NCBI GenBank assembly: GCA_015501055.1
Contig: JADNYV010000408.1
Span: 1-31,064, forward strand
Origin: Mucidula mucida
Taxonomy: Eukaryota > Basidiomycota > Agaricomycetes > Agaricales > Physalacriaceae
Direction of reading: 5' to 3'
Length of the DNA: 31,064 bases
A program made the position numbers and the translations under genes. Every line of letters begins with the position of its first letter. The stretch's first letter is position 1. Under the pieces are notes generated by a model that was not told the DNA's origin, did not search any database, and was given only the letters and a program-made list of their open reading frames with translations. Positions 9,931 to 20,793 of the stretch are shown one piece after another.

Positions 9931-11110
9931 TCAAACGAAGCTGGCCATGAGGTTTCCATCGACGTACAAGAAGCCTCTCAATGTCTTCGAAGCGCGCGCG
10001 CCGCTCCGCCAGTACCACAATTTCACCGCGCGCACGGCCATCTGTGGATGGATGACCCCGTTCCCATCCCACAAGACGTCCGTCGTGTCATCCGGAAACT
10101 GTACGTCAATATTGGCATATACGATGGTTCCGTCAGAAGCCTTCTCAAGTCGATATGAAGGGGTATCCAAGTAAGCGCCTGACGGGCGTCTTCCTCCGAC
10201 GAGCTTCAGCACAAGTCGCGATGAGCCAAGTTTGGACGCATACCTTGTCTCGGATTCGGGAATGGTTCATGGCCCCTCCCATACGTGGCGCAGGGTAAGC
10301 GCAGGGTTACGACCGTACGCACTGTGCGTGTGTTTTCAGGATTTAACTCGGGGCGAGTGTGTGTCGTCAGAGCGGTTCTCGCTCGCATGGCCAAGTCTGT
10401 CGTCTGAAATGCTTCCCGCTCGCAATCAGGGCTGTTCTCGATGCGAAGCCTACCGGGTGTCAGTTGCTAATCGTCACCTTGCCTGTAGTCTGCCACGAAA
10501 AGGCCTCGTAGTGATTTGGCGGATGATAATGGGTGCGTTCAACGAGTGAGTGTTTTGGTTCCGGGCCACGTTCATCACTGATCACGCTCGTAGAAAGATG
10601 ATCTTCTCGCATTCTTGGAACGTCTCCATCGTCGTGAGACATGCCAATCAAATCGACGAGCGACAATGAGCCCATCGCTCCATTCGCCACCTGCACGCTT
10701 GGACCGAATTCCACGCTCTTTGGCTCCACGCCGAACGAGGGACTTGGGTGCCTTCTCTCCCGTACGTGACTTGGATGTCGCGATGTGTCCTGGATTCCAT
10801 CGCCATCGCTGAGGGCTTGGTTTCCTTGCCACATCACATTTGGCGCTGTATCGATTGGAGGGGGGGCCGATGCTGGGATATGCATGTTTTTGGTCGTGCT
10901 CGTTGCCGTGTCTGGCGTTCTAGCCGCTTTTAGACGGGCGGTAATGCTGCCCACGAACCCGGCGCTTATTGGGATTTCGGTGAATATGGATATGTTTCTA
11001 CGTCCAGCAATGAGGCGGTGCCCTCGGCTTTCAATTGGACGTGCATCCGCACCTTGTGTCCTTTGTGTCCGCCCCTCCTCGCTTGTACAGTTCCTCATGG
11101 CAAATTGCAC
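9931..11110 (-). CDS. Candidate three-exon gene, unknown function
   Basis: Three minus-strand segments can be joined in frame. The first (about 10479-11110) is a 650-nt open frame, hydrophilic and Pro/Ser/His-rich, with segments such as VDLIGMSHDDGDVPRMRED and THYHPPNHYEAFSWQTTGK. It could end at a GTGACG donor and resume after CATTTCAG with TTDLAMRARTALTTHTRPEL. A second intron (GTATGC..CCGTCAG) leads in phase to AYLDTPSYRLEKASDGTIV, IDVQFPDDTTDVLWDGNG and VRAVKLWYWRSG, ending at TGA (9931-9933). I know no family with these motifs. The first donor is weak, the 5' end is unclear (a TAG lies just upstream), and the plus strand has competing frames including a hydrophobic one at 10785-11138. 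Treat as a plausible but unproven gene. Confidence 0.35.
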
Positions 11111-11334
11111 GACGCCCGTATGGAAGTTGGCCGACTAGCGGTACTCTATCCACGCCCTTCATTAGCCGATCGTCATGGTGCTACCACACCGGCCGTCGTG
11201 GAATCTACTTTTTGCGTGTCCGTGCTCTGGCGATATATCTGCTTTTCGTCGGTCGAGTAGACCTTGCTCACCGGTGCTGACGCGATATTGATGGAACGGA
11301 CCATTCCATACGTCCTCGCGCGTGTATATTATCC

Positions 11335-11482
11335 ATTTCGTCTACCTATACCGCCCTTGGCGTGTTATACATTTATGGTTACCTTGTATTGGAGTCGTTC
11401 TGTGCACGTTCGAATATCCAAGGACTACGATTCATTTTTCGTCTACGTATGCGCCCTTTGCGTGTTAGATATTTACCTCTCT
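11335..11482 (+). repeat. Direct repeat, about 101-bp period
   Basis: CGTCTACCTATACCGCCC followed by TTGGCGTGTTA at 11339 recurs at 11440 as CGTCTACGTATGCGCCCTTT followed by GCGTGTTA. Two units only, diverged by several substitutions. Confidence 0.5.
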
Positions 11483-11539
11483 GTCCTACGTCCTGTTCTT
11501 ACAAGACGTGTTGCTCGTCGTCCACCGCGTTTTAACTGT

Positions 11540-11563
11540 CCCTTTCGACACAATCCCTAGTAT
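11540..11563. repeat. Dispersed 25-bp element, copy 2
   Basis: CCCTTTCGACACAATCCCTA plus GTAT, preceded by ACTGT as in copy 3. No adjacent GNAT/ankyrin start is seen here, so it may mark a lost duplicate. Confidence 0.5.
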
Positions 11564-12226
11564 CAAACCAAAACGCAATTCGAATTATGTGCTCGAATCA
11601 CCTGCACGTCGAGCTGGGCAGGGCTACTCACACTCGTACTCAACAACCAGCTGCACGCGTTCGGGATCGCACTGTTTCTACGCCACAATTCTGTTTTTCT
11701 GAAGTCCCTATTCTCTTTACTCAAGTTAATACCATAAAGAGAAGGGCAAGTAAGAAGAAGGGTTTCCATCGTAGGAGCTTATAAATTATTGCTCTGAGGA
11801 TAGCGTAGAAGTGGAGAAACTAAGTGTATTCCCCGTCGACTCGATGGGTATCGATACTAGGTACAACATGTACTACATACACTACTAAGTCCGGCGATAA
11901 TCGAGCACTCGAGAGTCGCTCGTCGTGGCGTGAAGATTTCACACGGTGAGGTTCTTAATAGAAATTTTGACCTTGAAAAGATGCGCTCTCTGAATGTGTT
12001 GCAAAGGGTTACAGCGGGGCGGCCTACAGGTGAAGCGAGTCGGTGAAGCGCCGCTTCGCAAATGGGAAAGGAGACAGACACATTCAACGTTCATCGCTGG
12101 CCAACACAAAGCTTCAAGCAACATTGATTTACAGGACAGCACAAGCATAACGCAAAACTAGCAACAACATTTATAAGTAACAAGCACTGTACACACGAAA
12201 AGAAACTTGTCCAATAGCCGAGTCCA

Positions 12227-13374
12227 TTACCCTTGTTTCACCTGCAGCAACCTCTGCATAAACGCCATCATCGCAGCCGAATCAAGCATCCCTCCCGAAG
12301 CCATTCCCCCAAAGACCTCCTCATCCGAATCGTCGTCACTGGTTGATATAATCTTGCAGAGTCGCACATCCGGTGTCCATCCCCATCGCGGTCTTCGCTG
12401 CGTATTCCATCGAAAGCTCGACATCCGAGTACCCGGACCATTTGGCAGAAAGCAGCGTCTCCGTGAACTCGCGGTCATTCACCATACCGTTGCGAAGTAA
12501 TTCCACGGGCGTAGCTCCATCAGCGCTGTGGTGATTCTGGAGATCCTCGGCGCGTCCAAGTTCAAGAAGCGTATTGAAGGCGATCGTGTTCTTCGAGCGC
12601 ACCGCCACATGCATGGGTAGAAAGCCGACTTGATCGGGCGCGTAGAGTGACTGAGGCTCAGCTTCGTGAGCGCGGCGTATGACTTGTGCGATGGATTCGG
12701 ACATGTCCGAAAACATGGCGCGATGGAGGCAGAGGAAATTCTTCCTTGACACTTTGGTGCACGTCATCGGAAGCCAGGAGTCGATGCGAAGGATGTTTGG
12801 GGTCCGTACGCCTATTCTTCTAAATCCGTTCTGTGTCCAATCATTATCAGAGAGCGAACTGGGGACTAACCTTGGCGAAAAACGCATTCACTCCCGGGTC
12901 GTCTTTGGCAAACGGCCAGGACACGATATTCGATATTTGCGATTTATGCTCCGATTCGCGCAGTCCTTTTAGTAGGAGCGAGCCAATTCCTTTCCGGCGA
13001 TACTTGGAAAAAATGAGCGCGCAATATAATTCAGATGAGCAAGGCTTACCTCGTCCTTGACGGTAATGTCTGCGATATAAGCCAGCGCATCGTCATTCAA
13101 CTCGTCGCCCCAACAACCAGTGCCGCTGCGATATCCAGTCTTGAGCCGAGGTTTTGAGGGCGATACCGAATTCGTGTATTTCATCGCTTTCCATGTCCAT
13201 CATCACGAGAAAGTTGCCATCCAGCATGCATCGATAGATCAGGTACCCAGAAAGAGTGGCGACCTCGCCGAGCGTAGGATCCGTAGCGGTCCCGTGCAGC
13301 GTTTGGAGCTGCCAGTGTTCGAGGCTTTCTTCGAGCGTGAAAGAGAAAACCAGGTCATTGAAGGAGGTAGACAT
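12227..13374 (-). pseudogene. GNAT/ankyrin protein copy 2, C-terminal region deleted
   Basis: Starts at 13374 with MSTSFNDLVFSFTLEE. A frame break lies near 13147 (HEFGIAL, then KPRLKTGYRSGTGCWGDELN one frame over; likely a two-base loss). Then comes intron 13003-13049, an exon at 12871-13002 with the GNAT acetyl-CoA loop YRRKGIGSLLLKGL and ending NAFFAK, intron 12831-12870 (40 nt), and NGFRRIG. This is the classic C-terminal half of a GNAT acetyltransferase. Ankyrin-like units follow (GFLPMHVAVR, ADGATPVELL). After QDYINQ a stop appears because about 640 bp is missing relative to copy 1 (the CTCGRC block and most of the acidic region); only the final SDEEVFGGM..LLQVKQG tail remains, out of frame. 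Two further deletions before the ankyrin part cancel each other's frame. Most likely a decaying paralog of copy 1. Confidence 0.75.
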
Positions 13375-13687
13375 GATGGCGTAAAGGAAGCGTGGTTTTC
13401 ACGTCTTGCCTTTTATATTGTCACTCCCCATGATCGCGTCAATGTCGCGTGCATAACTAAACCCACTTCCGGCGTTCTGGAATCTGTACAGCTCACTCGA
13501 CCGGGGTCGCCCCTTGTTCCTCTGCAAGTAGGTGTTTGTCGGGACGGAAGATCATGCGCTGTCAGTGACTGTCCTTTTCGACACACAGCTCCCAGTTTTT
13601 TGCCGCTTCTGCTCTGCCTCTCGTAAGAACGTATGTGTATTGCTTCTGAATTGATTATTTGCCTGTCTCATCACTTCTTCTAAGGAA
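13375..13687. other. Spacer between GNAT/ankyrin copy 2 and F-box gene
   Basis: Divergent intergenic region: copy 2 starts leftwards at 13374 and the F-box gene reads rightwards from about 13688. It carries the third dispersed 25-bp element. No gene is seen. Confidence 0.45.
13573..13595. repeat. Dispersed 25-bp element, copy 3
   Basis: CCTTTTCGACACACAGCTCC followed by CAG, preceded by ACTGT. Lies about 200 bp upstream of the GNAT/ankyrin copy 2 start, like copy 1 of the element upstream of paralog 1. Confidence 0.5.
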
Positions 13688-15415
13688 ATGGGGGGTCAAG
13701 TACTTGATTCGCATCTGCATATCCTACTTTACACGGTAAGTATGCAATGCGACTCAGAGTCTACACCGCTTCAAATTAATCGCACGTGGTTACACCCACA
13801 GAGATCCTCATGGTCCTACCCGGATCTTGATGCTGATCTCCCACCTGCATATATAAGGCTGTCTGGACATGATGAGAAAAACTCACCATTCCACCTCCCT
13901 TCCTACGTCAATATCAACTCCCATAACCACTATCCCACCGCGCCTCCCCAATGCGACCACGTGAAGATCGCCCAGATCACACCCGTCAAGTCGAAAGGAG
14001 GCCTGCTCGCCCCGGCTGCCCCCTGAACTTTGGTTGGACATCTGCGATGCGGTGAGCCTCCACCAACTCTACTTTAAGCATTCTTATCGTTCCATAGCTA
14101 GATCTCCCCAGTCTTAAGAGCCTTCGTTTCGTCAACAAATCCCTGTGAGAGACTCTCCCGATGCTGTTCACCAAGGTCGTGGTATACTCAAGCCACCGAC
14201 CAATGCATTCAAATAAAGTGCGCCATAGAATGGTTTCTTGAAGGCTATCGTCGGGAGACCGCCTAGTACACATGTCGGAAAATATGTTCGTTGCTTGGAA
14301 ATCACTTATAGAGGTATCGTAGCGCCACAAGATCCGGCAGGACATCGACATCCTGACACAAGGGAAATAGAGAGGTTCCGTTATCAGAGCGTGATGTTGT
14401 ATGGCCTTTTGAGAAAGGAATTCCTCAAACTCTGTCCGCTGCGCAAATTCAGGTTGGTCTTCGACAGATATCATTTTCAAGACTAAAACGAGCTTTTGAT
14501 GATTCGTAGACTGCGAATAAAGGGGGATCGTCCTTCACAGCAGGAACTCGAGCCCCTCCGTCAAGTCGTCGCTACCATTGCCAATATGCCGACCGTTGTT
14601 GACCTGAAAGTGGACATCCCAGCACAATGTTATCCCGATATATGGGAAAGTGTTTCCAAATTCCAGAAACTTCAAAGCCTCGTTCTGGAGGGCTCCTTCA
14701 ATAGCATGACCGTCAACACACTTCTGCTTGCGAACCCGGCAATCAGCCATATGGACTTTGTAAACTTTCGAGAAAAGCTCTTCAAGATCCGAGACGCATT
14801 CCAATGGACGCCAACTTCGCCTACGCTACAAGTGCTCAACATCGACTGTTTGACGACTCACAAGATTTGTGGTGCCATATTGGATGAGGATGGCCACCGC
14901 TCTTCTTCCATTCATGCACAGCGTGAGGAGTCTCACGATCAGTTACATCTCTGTCTGCGACCGACTATGGGAACATCTAGCATCCAGGAAGCACTCTTAC
15001 ATTACGTCGCTCGAGCTACACAATGCTGGACCTGTCTCTCCATCCCTTCTCCAGTTTCTCACGTCGCACGGGATCACGGAAGAAACTCACTATCATATTT
15101 TCGAAATCATTGAGAGCCAATCCTACGATGACGCAGACAAACATCCCAGCACGATTCTGGCACGACGTTCCGCGCTACGATCAGAAGACTCGTCAGTCTT
15201 TGGAGCTCCATCTACAGGACGAGAAGGACGCCGACTTGTGGACCATCACCAAACACGGATTTCATGGACTTCGACAGTGTTCTCACTTGAGAAACGTACA
15301 GATCTGTTCACAGCTTCAGGGCGACTGGCGATTCTTGTCTTTTATCGCCACTAATAATGTTTTACTACTGGTCGGGTTGGTAGTGCTCGCCCTGGTAGGC
15401 CGAGACAGCCGTTGA
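13688..15415 (+). pseudogene. F-box/leucine-rich-type protein, frame broken
   Basis: The F-box reads LPPELWLDICDA (from 14016), then intron 14052-14097, then LDLPSLKSLRFVNKSL and LPMLFTKVVVY: the usual fungal F-box layout. Later parts include KYVRCLEITYRG, LLRKEFLKLCPLRKF, intron 14453-14509 (in phase), LRIKGDRPSQQELEPLRQVV, YPDIWESVSKFQKLQSLVLE, LQVLNIDCL, ALLPFMHSVRSLTISYISV and FWHDVPRYDQK. A possible first exon (13688-13735) joins through intron 13736-13801. Breaks: an extra C before the F-box (about 14011-14014), TGA at 14146-14148 (probably CGA originally), a one-base shift near 14236, an extra G near 14900 (the paralog at 2.7-3.2 kb lacks it), and another near 15080. F-box proteins recruit substrates to SCF ubiquitin ligases. 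Many single-base indels in otherwise well-kept coding sequence mean either young pseudogene or assembly error. Confidence 0.7.
13850..13857 (+). promoter_or_regulatory. TATATAAG box, possible promoter
   Basis: TATATAAG about 100 bp before an ATG at 13951 and 166 bp before the F-box. If the true start is 13951 this is a good promoter; if the 13688 exon is real the motif is simply coding (AYIR). Confidence 0.35.
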
Positions 15416-16236
15416 TTAGGACTTTGTATATACCAACTCAATAAAGTAAACTACTACATAGAGGTCGGGATCAAATGTATACTACTAGTACCGCTGTACC
15501 GGGGATAAGTTGTAAGCGACATATTCAATGGCGCGCATGCACATTCGTCGTGCTCAGAGAGGCACGACCTTTCAACGCTTGCGGAACTACAAATACCAGG
15601 ATACGGATAGAAGATACAGCTGAATATATGCGCCACACCAGAGCGATGATGATAGACAAAGAAGATCCTCGCATCTTCATACAGCCCACAGACATAGTCA
15701 ACCTCCGCGGGGACTCAAGGAACCTAGGGGTCCGTCACGAACAGCGGCGCTCGATTGGCTAGGACGGGAGAAAAATCCCGCGAGGTGGTCATGCCGTGCC
15801 TTCATTGAAATGGCACAGAGGCCGATCGCTTCATTTGCGCCCCCGTTCAGGAACGATTTATGTCACGCTCATCTCTATCGGCCTCGCCACTCTTCCTGAT
15901 GACGGTCGGGTAACCTTTAGTAACGTACAGAGCGCGGAGGATAAACTTGCCGTGCCGTTTCCAATGGGATAAGCAAAAAGAATTGTAAAGGCGTAGACAA
16001 AGGACGCACAGCCAGGTATGGCCATCAGAACGCCCAGTATTTTCTATAACGTAGAGGAGGCGGTGCAGGATCGACTTGGGATGTCCAGCATAGCGCATGC
16101 TGTTACGACAAACACAGGATACACCTCGAGCGAGGTGGTGCGCCGATGTCTGAGGGGATGGGAAAATTCCAGAGTCTAAGCGTGTACGATTGGCGAGCTT
16201 TCTACGTATAGAGTACACCTTCACCATCCCTGATGT
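15416..16236. other. Convergent intergenic region
   Basis: Lies between the plus-strand F-box gene and the minus-strand DUF6534 gene. An AATAAA at 15440-15445, 25 nt past the F-box stop, may be its polyadenylation signal. A 126-codon minus-strand frame (15847-16227) with several Cys residues matches nothing I know and lies just beyond the DUF6534 stop, so I do not call it. Confidence 0.45.
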
Positions 16237-17896
16237 TCACATAGACCGAACAGTCTTATCACTCTTTTCCGCCGCTTCCCGGTGAGCTGCTACGGACTGA
16301 TGACCGTCTTCGTCGAGCCTTTCCGATGTATTTGACGCCACTGTGTCGCTTATATCAACGGGCCAAAAACTCAGGGAGCTCTCGAGTGCTTGGCCGTTGC
16401 TCTTCTAATCATAATGGAAATGAAAGATGAGAAACACCATGTGATACGGAAATGAAGACCTCACCTCTTGGCTGCGAGCTCTGAAATATATCCCTCCGAT
16501 CGTAGGTTCCTCGATGACGTTGGTTCCCCTTCGAAGGACGGCTCTTCCATTGAGGCTTGAATCAACGTTAGTAGGGAGGTTCACAAAATCATGCGATGCA
16601 ATGTCACATACCTCGAGAGGACAGAATTCGAGTAGACTAAACAACGGATCAGATAAATCAGTTTTGACACGCCTCGCTATGCTTACGCTTCGGGAGGAAG
16701 AATTGAATCGACAGCCAAATGACTATCATAGGTGTATCAGACATCATTTCCGATGACATCGATGGGAATGCATACAGTTGTCATGCATAGTCACGAACTA
16801 GCAGCGGTGAGCACGGGAGGGAGTCTAAGATTGGCAGTGTACTCACAGTAACGAGTAACATAATCGAGGCTATGCTACACGAGTAATGAGTTCTCGGAAT
16901 GATGAACGAGGCGGTAGAGCGCAGCGTACGTTGTTATGAGTCCCGTCTCTGACATTTCGGTGAGCAGCGACCCGGAAAGAGCATATGATACTTACGAACA
17001 GTGGCAATGATGATTTTGTCGCATATTATTTGGGTACTAAGCAAAGCTAAGCATACCGAAAATGCGAAAACAAGTCAACGTACGATTTCGTTCCACTCTC
17101 TCTCCTAGATGCGCACCACCAGACAAGGGTCACGGAGGAAACGATATCGAATACTAATGCTATAGCAAGCGTGGCTGGTATCAAGGCGAACATTGTCGGT
17201 GTGTATCCTGACGGCGATACTCTCTGAACGGCGTAGAGGCAGGACGTTAGTCCAAGACTGAGCGCGATGAGATCCATCGCCAACAGTATCCAGCCAAAGG
17301 TTCTATTTCTGGTGAGCTTCCAGATGCGGTGGGTATAGAACAGTCCAGCTGAGGATCAGTGTGAGCTCTGCGCCAATTCACGTCGGATGACACGAAGCTG
17401 CTCACCGAGGAACCGAGCGCCGAGCGCTGGGATCAAATTTGAGGTAAGCGTCGTCGGTGGATGAGCCACGGCCGCCGGGTTATCATGATTCGTGATCGTA
17501 AGGATATAGAGAGGGTGGGTAACACATATTGAGTGCACAATATCTGACACACTGCACAAATACGATTAGCAGAGTTCGGTACTCCCCATGATGGTTGGAA
17601 AGCGCACAACATCCCGCCGACCTAAGAGGGAGGTTGAGAGATGAACGCGGTAAGGTAGTAACACTCACAAGAAGTTTGAGGCCCACCCAATCCTCGGGAA
17701 AAGTGCGAAAGTACGAATACGTCTGACTGATCAAGAGGCCGAGGAGCGCATACATGAATAAAGCACCGAGAAGAAGTGCGCCTGGTTCAAATAGAGATGA
17801 ATTTGCTATATCGACGACAGAATGACAAGTCGACACACCTAGGGTCGTGCCGTAGTGGGCCTCTGGTACTTGAGCGAGAGTAGCGTTCGAATTCAT
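16237..17896 (-). CDS. DUF6534-type seven-helix membrane protein, 13 exons
   Basis: Exons, 5' to 3': 17839-17896, 17669-17781, 17608-17621, 17406-17551, 17084-17348, 16996-17036, 16930-16948, 16847-16874, 16776-16797, 16687-16722, 16612-16636, 16465-16555, 16237-16404. All introns are GT..AG, 47-60 nt; the total is 1026 nt, 341 residues plus TGA, with no stop or shift. Family signatures appear in order: HYGTTLGALLLG, YFRTFPEDWVGLK, DIVHSICVTHPLY, GLFYTHRIWKLTRNRTF, FDIVSSVTLVWWCASRRESG, STQIICDKIIIATVQTGLIT, NFIWLSIQFFLPKLYSNSVL, SSLNGR, then a polar cytoplasmic tail. This is the typical Agaricomycete DUF6534 architecture: several hydrophobic helices and the conserved LYSNS..LNGR end. Function in the family is unknown; a plasma-membrane receptor-like role is speculation. 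The start is the Met just before NSNATL, since family members begin with a short polar head. No sign of decay. Confidence 0.85.
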
Positions 17897-20192
17897 TGAG
17901 AGTATGAGCGTAACAGTGATTCCAGGGTCATATATGGCCCGTTGCACCCTCATCCCCAAGGGGTTCAGAATGGAGTAAACTCTATGCCTGCCTTCCTTCC
18001 ATCAACATTGATCATCTTATGCGGAAGAACTGGCAAATTTATCGCCGCGCCGCGCTTGGTTTTGCGAACTGCTATCAGTCTTAGCCCTGTGGGTTTCAAG
18101 CAATACGCGACATCTCGGCCAACCTCTTAGAACAACGAGAACGATGTGTATACCGGATACCAATGACGGGAAGGGTGACGCAAAAATGATTGATTGCGTA
18201 AGTACTCATCGCGTCCGGCTGCGAGAATAGCCCTAAACGGGTTCTAGAATAGAAAACACTGTGGATGGAGGTGGGACGTGGTAAGTACGAGACGATGGAG
18301 ACTCGAGAGCCAAAGAGACCTTTGATGTATCAGACCCGTGATAGTCGGCAGCAAACATATCGCCTCATTGCACAGCCTAAGTTCTGGAAGAGAAATATGA
18401 TTGCCCAGGTTCCCAGGTTCTGAACTCATACTGAAAATCCTTTCGGTAAGGGCAGAGTCGATGAGACCCGCACTGTAGGGAGAAGGGAGATGCTAAGTGG
18501 TTTCTGAGCGACGCGAACTGGCGTATCCGCTAGTCGTGCGAAGTAGTTTGTATGGGATTCGTCGCCTCAATCACGCAGGTGCTGATGCCGACGGATACAA
18601 AGGTGGCTCTGTCGTAAACAGTACACCCATAGACTGCGAGACTCCGATATGCGTCGTATCAAGCATGGGCAGCTCCAGCGCGTGTATATTGCACAGTATG
18701 GTACGGTCTGCCTGTCACATCAAAGACTGAGATTTAGGGAACAAAATCAAATGAAACACACATTACGCGCTGATGACTCCATGACTAAACTCTGTGCAGC
18801 TGAACTCACCGGGAAGCTGAAGTGCCGCTAGGTAGTCCGCATGTTGAACCACGTCGGCGCACATTCCGAGCTGTAGATTGATACATGTTCACGAGAGCTG
18901 ACATAGAGCTGTGCAATGTATCACGTCGAAGATATCACCGTTTTCCCATACCAGCTGTGCACGTCACCTAGAGATCATAAATGCCCACAAACAGTCAGCA
19001 GGATAACAACAAGTTCAACGACGAGGAACCAAGGCGAGCCACTATTCTGAGCAGTTGTCAATTAAGCAGTGAGTTTGATATGTCCCAATGTTGGTACAAA
19101 GCCATTTACCGAAGAAAGAGTGTATGGAGAAAAGAGAAAGCCCTAATTCTAAGTCCAGCCGGACTGCTGACTGCTGACTAAGGAGCACATCGTCCATCAC
19201 AAGGTCGCCTGGAATCCAATCCTCAATCATTTAACACCTTCAATGCGCAACAGCAGCGCGCATTGTACCCATCTCTATGATACTTTGACTTCTTGGCCAC
19301 CTGGAGAATACAATCTCGTCCCCTTCTCAAATTCTTTGATCAAATTCTAAGTACCACCCTCCTCCATACTTAATTATATGTCAATCTACCATGTCTGTTG
19401 AGCCAACAACCATTATGACTATGATGTCCAGATCCACACATACATCAAAGCTCAGCACTCCTTGCACCCAATTATGCCCGAAAGATCCGCTTGGTCAAAT
19501 CATGACTGAAAGATGCAGTAAAGAAGCTGCACCAGAGGATTATAGAAAAACTGAAAAGCTGGATGAATATTGTGGCACATATAATTTGGCCGGTGGAAAA
19601 AAGCTGGGTTAATCTGAGGAATGGTTGATTCTACTAGACATGGAGTGAGTTTGAACAGTGCTCTTTGTTCCACATGCGGTAGACCAATGAGAAAAGTCAG
19701 AGACACCGTTGAAAGCAAACATTAAGGCAATCAAAACAGAATCACAATTGATGGTGCATCCAGATTACTCATGAAGCCTTACTAATTGCCACATAATCTT
19801 CAATCAATGAACACTTTAAAATGTTGAATTGGATCTCATAGCCCTCGTAACATCGATTCAGTGCTATGATACTTGCCCCAACACCTAAGTACTCTTAACA
19901 ATACTTGCTGACACAAGATTACTTTTGCAAGACCCAGTGCTTACTGCTTACTGCTCAGCAGCTACTTCCAGTGAATGTTTTGGCCTATTTATTGGGTCTG
20001 TATTGAAAGGACATCCATCCATCTGAAGAAGATTCTGTTTTTACCTTCCTAAATTGAGGAAGCCCATATGCATTATGCTTGGAACATAAATACCCTCTGC
20101 TTTTGAGCCTCTTCAAGTTCTTCATCACCTACACTCCATAACAAGCAACTCTCATGATTATTGTCTGACTAAGTACTGTACTATTTCGACCG

Positions 20193-20230
20193 GATGTTCA
20201 GAGGGTGTGACCAGTGACCCTCTGAACATC
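20193..20230. repeat. 14-bp perfect inverted repeat
   Basis: GATGTTCAGAGGGT and its exact reverse complement ACCCTCTGAACATC are separated by 10 nt. It would form a stable hairpin in DNA or RNA. No gene end is known nearby, so a terminator role is not supported. Confidence 0.7.
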
Positions 20231-20598
20231 TTCGGGACCAAGTTCATTCAGCCTTGGGACCTGTGACAGGTTGCGACACATGTTCAACTACTATTTCGGC
20301 TTGATTTCAGCCGAATATTGGCAGAACACGTAATACACTTGACATTATTAGGTAAAATGTAGTTTCCTATTGGCTAATAGTCACTGAACAAGGCCAAAAT
20401 TTTGCTATAGCGTCCGCGAGTAGAGCTTCCCGCGGTTAGTCGCTGTGGTCGTAGGATTAAGCTGTCCCGTTGGTACAGCGGAGACGTATGGGATCGTTTG
20501 TAATTTACACTCAGCATACATATTTTCTTGTATCCTGCATCTGTTTAACAAGTTGATTATGTGTTAATGTACAATTAGCATTTATCTCAAGCCCGGCA

Positions 20599-20663
20599 GG
20601 CAAATTTTGGGTGATTTTCAACTGACTAGTGACGTAGTCTGTTGAAATGGCCCAAATTTTGCC
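20599..20663. repeat. Imperfect inverted repeat, about 23-bp arms
   Basis: Left arm begins GGCAAATTTTGGG and ends TTTTCAAC; right arm begins GTTGAAAT and ends CCCAAATTTTGCC, with an 18-nt gap. Related GGCCAAAATTTTGC motifs occur at about 20393 and 20720. This resembles the end of a small foldback or inverted-repeat transposon, but I see no target duplication. Confidence 0.5.
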
Positions 20664-20793
20664 GGTGGCTAACATAGGCCCAGTAGGATTGTCTGTGACT
20701 CAGCCTGTGGCGTATAGAAGCCAAATTTGGCCTCTCTGTGATAATTTGACCACTCAACGGGGTCCATGTTCATCGCGCCCGGTGACTAGTGAC

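Larger units (their letters stand above)
11111..12226. other. Intergenic, no gene seen
   Basis: Nothing coding is supported. The stretch holds a 101-bp-spaced direct repeat, the second dispersed 25-bp element, and, next to copy 2, probable 3' untranslated sequence of the GNAT/ankyrin gene. Confidence 0.45.
17897..20793. other. Unassigned region, AT-richer in second half
   Basis: No gene is supported. Splice-like signals occur on the minus strand near 18.7-18.9 kb (a short piece reading LGMCADVVQHADYLAALQLP before a GTGAGT donor) but no longer protein emerges. From about 19240 to 20350 the base composition is visibly AT-richer than the flanks, with short frames on both strands and no motif. 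It may be a relic of a mobile element with a different composition. Two inverted repeats are listed separately. Confidence 0.45.

Noticed and set aside
10785..11138. Plus-strand frame with a hydrophobic stretch (ICMFLVVLVAVSGVLAAF)
   Set aside because: Antisense to a Thr/Ser/Pro-rich segment of the longer minus-strand frame; no other membrane-protein feature or splice support.
15847..16227. 126-codon minus-strand frame with several Cys
   Set aside because: No recognisable zinc-binding spacing; starts 10 bp past the DUF6534 stop, in a likely 3' flank.
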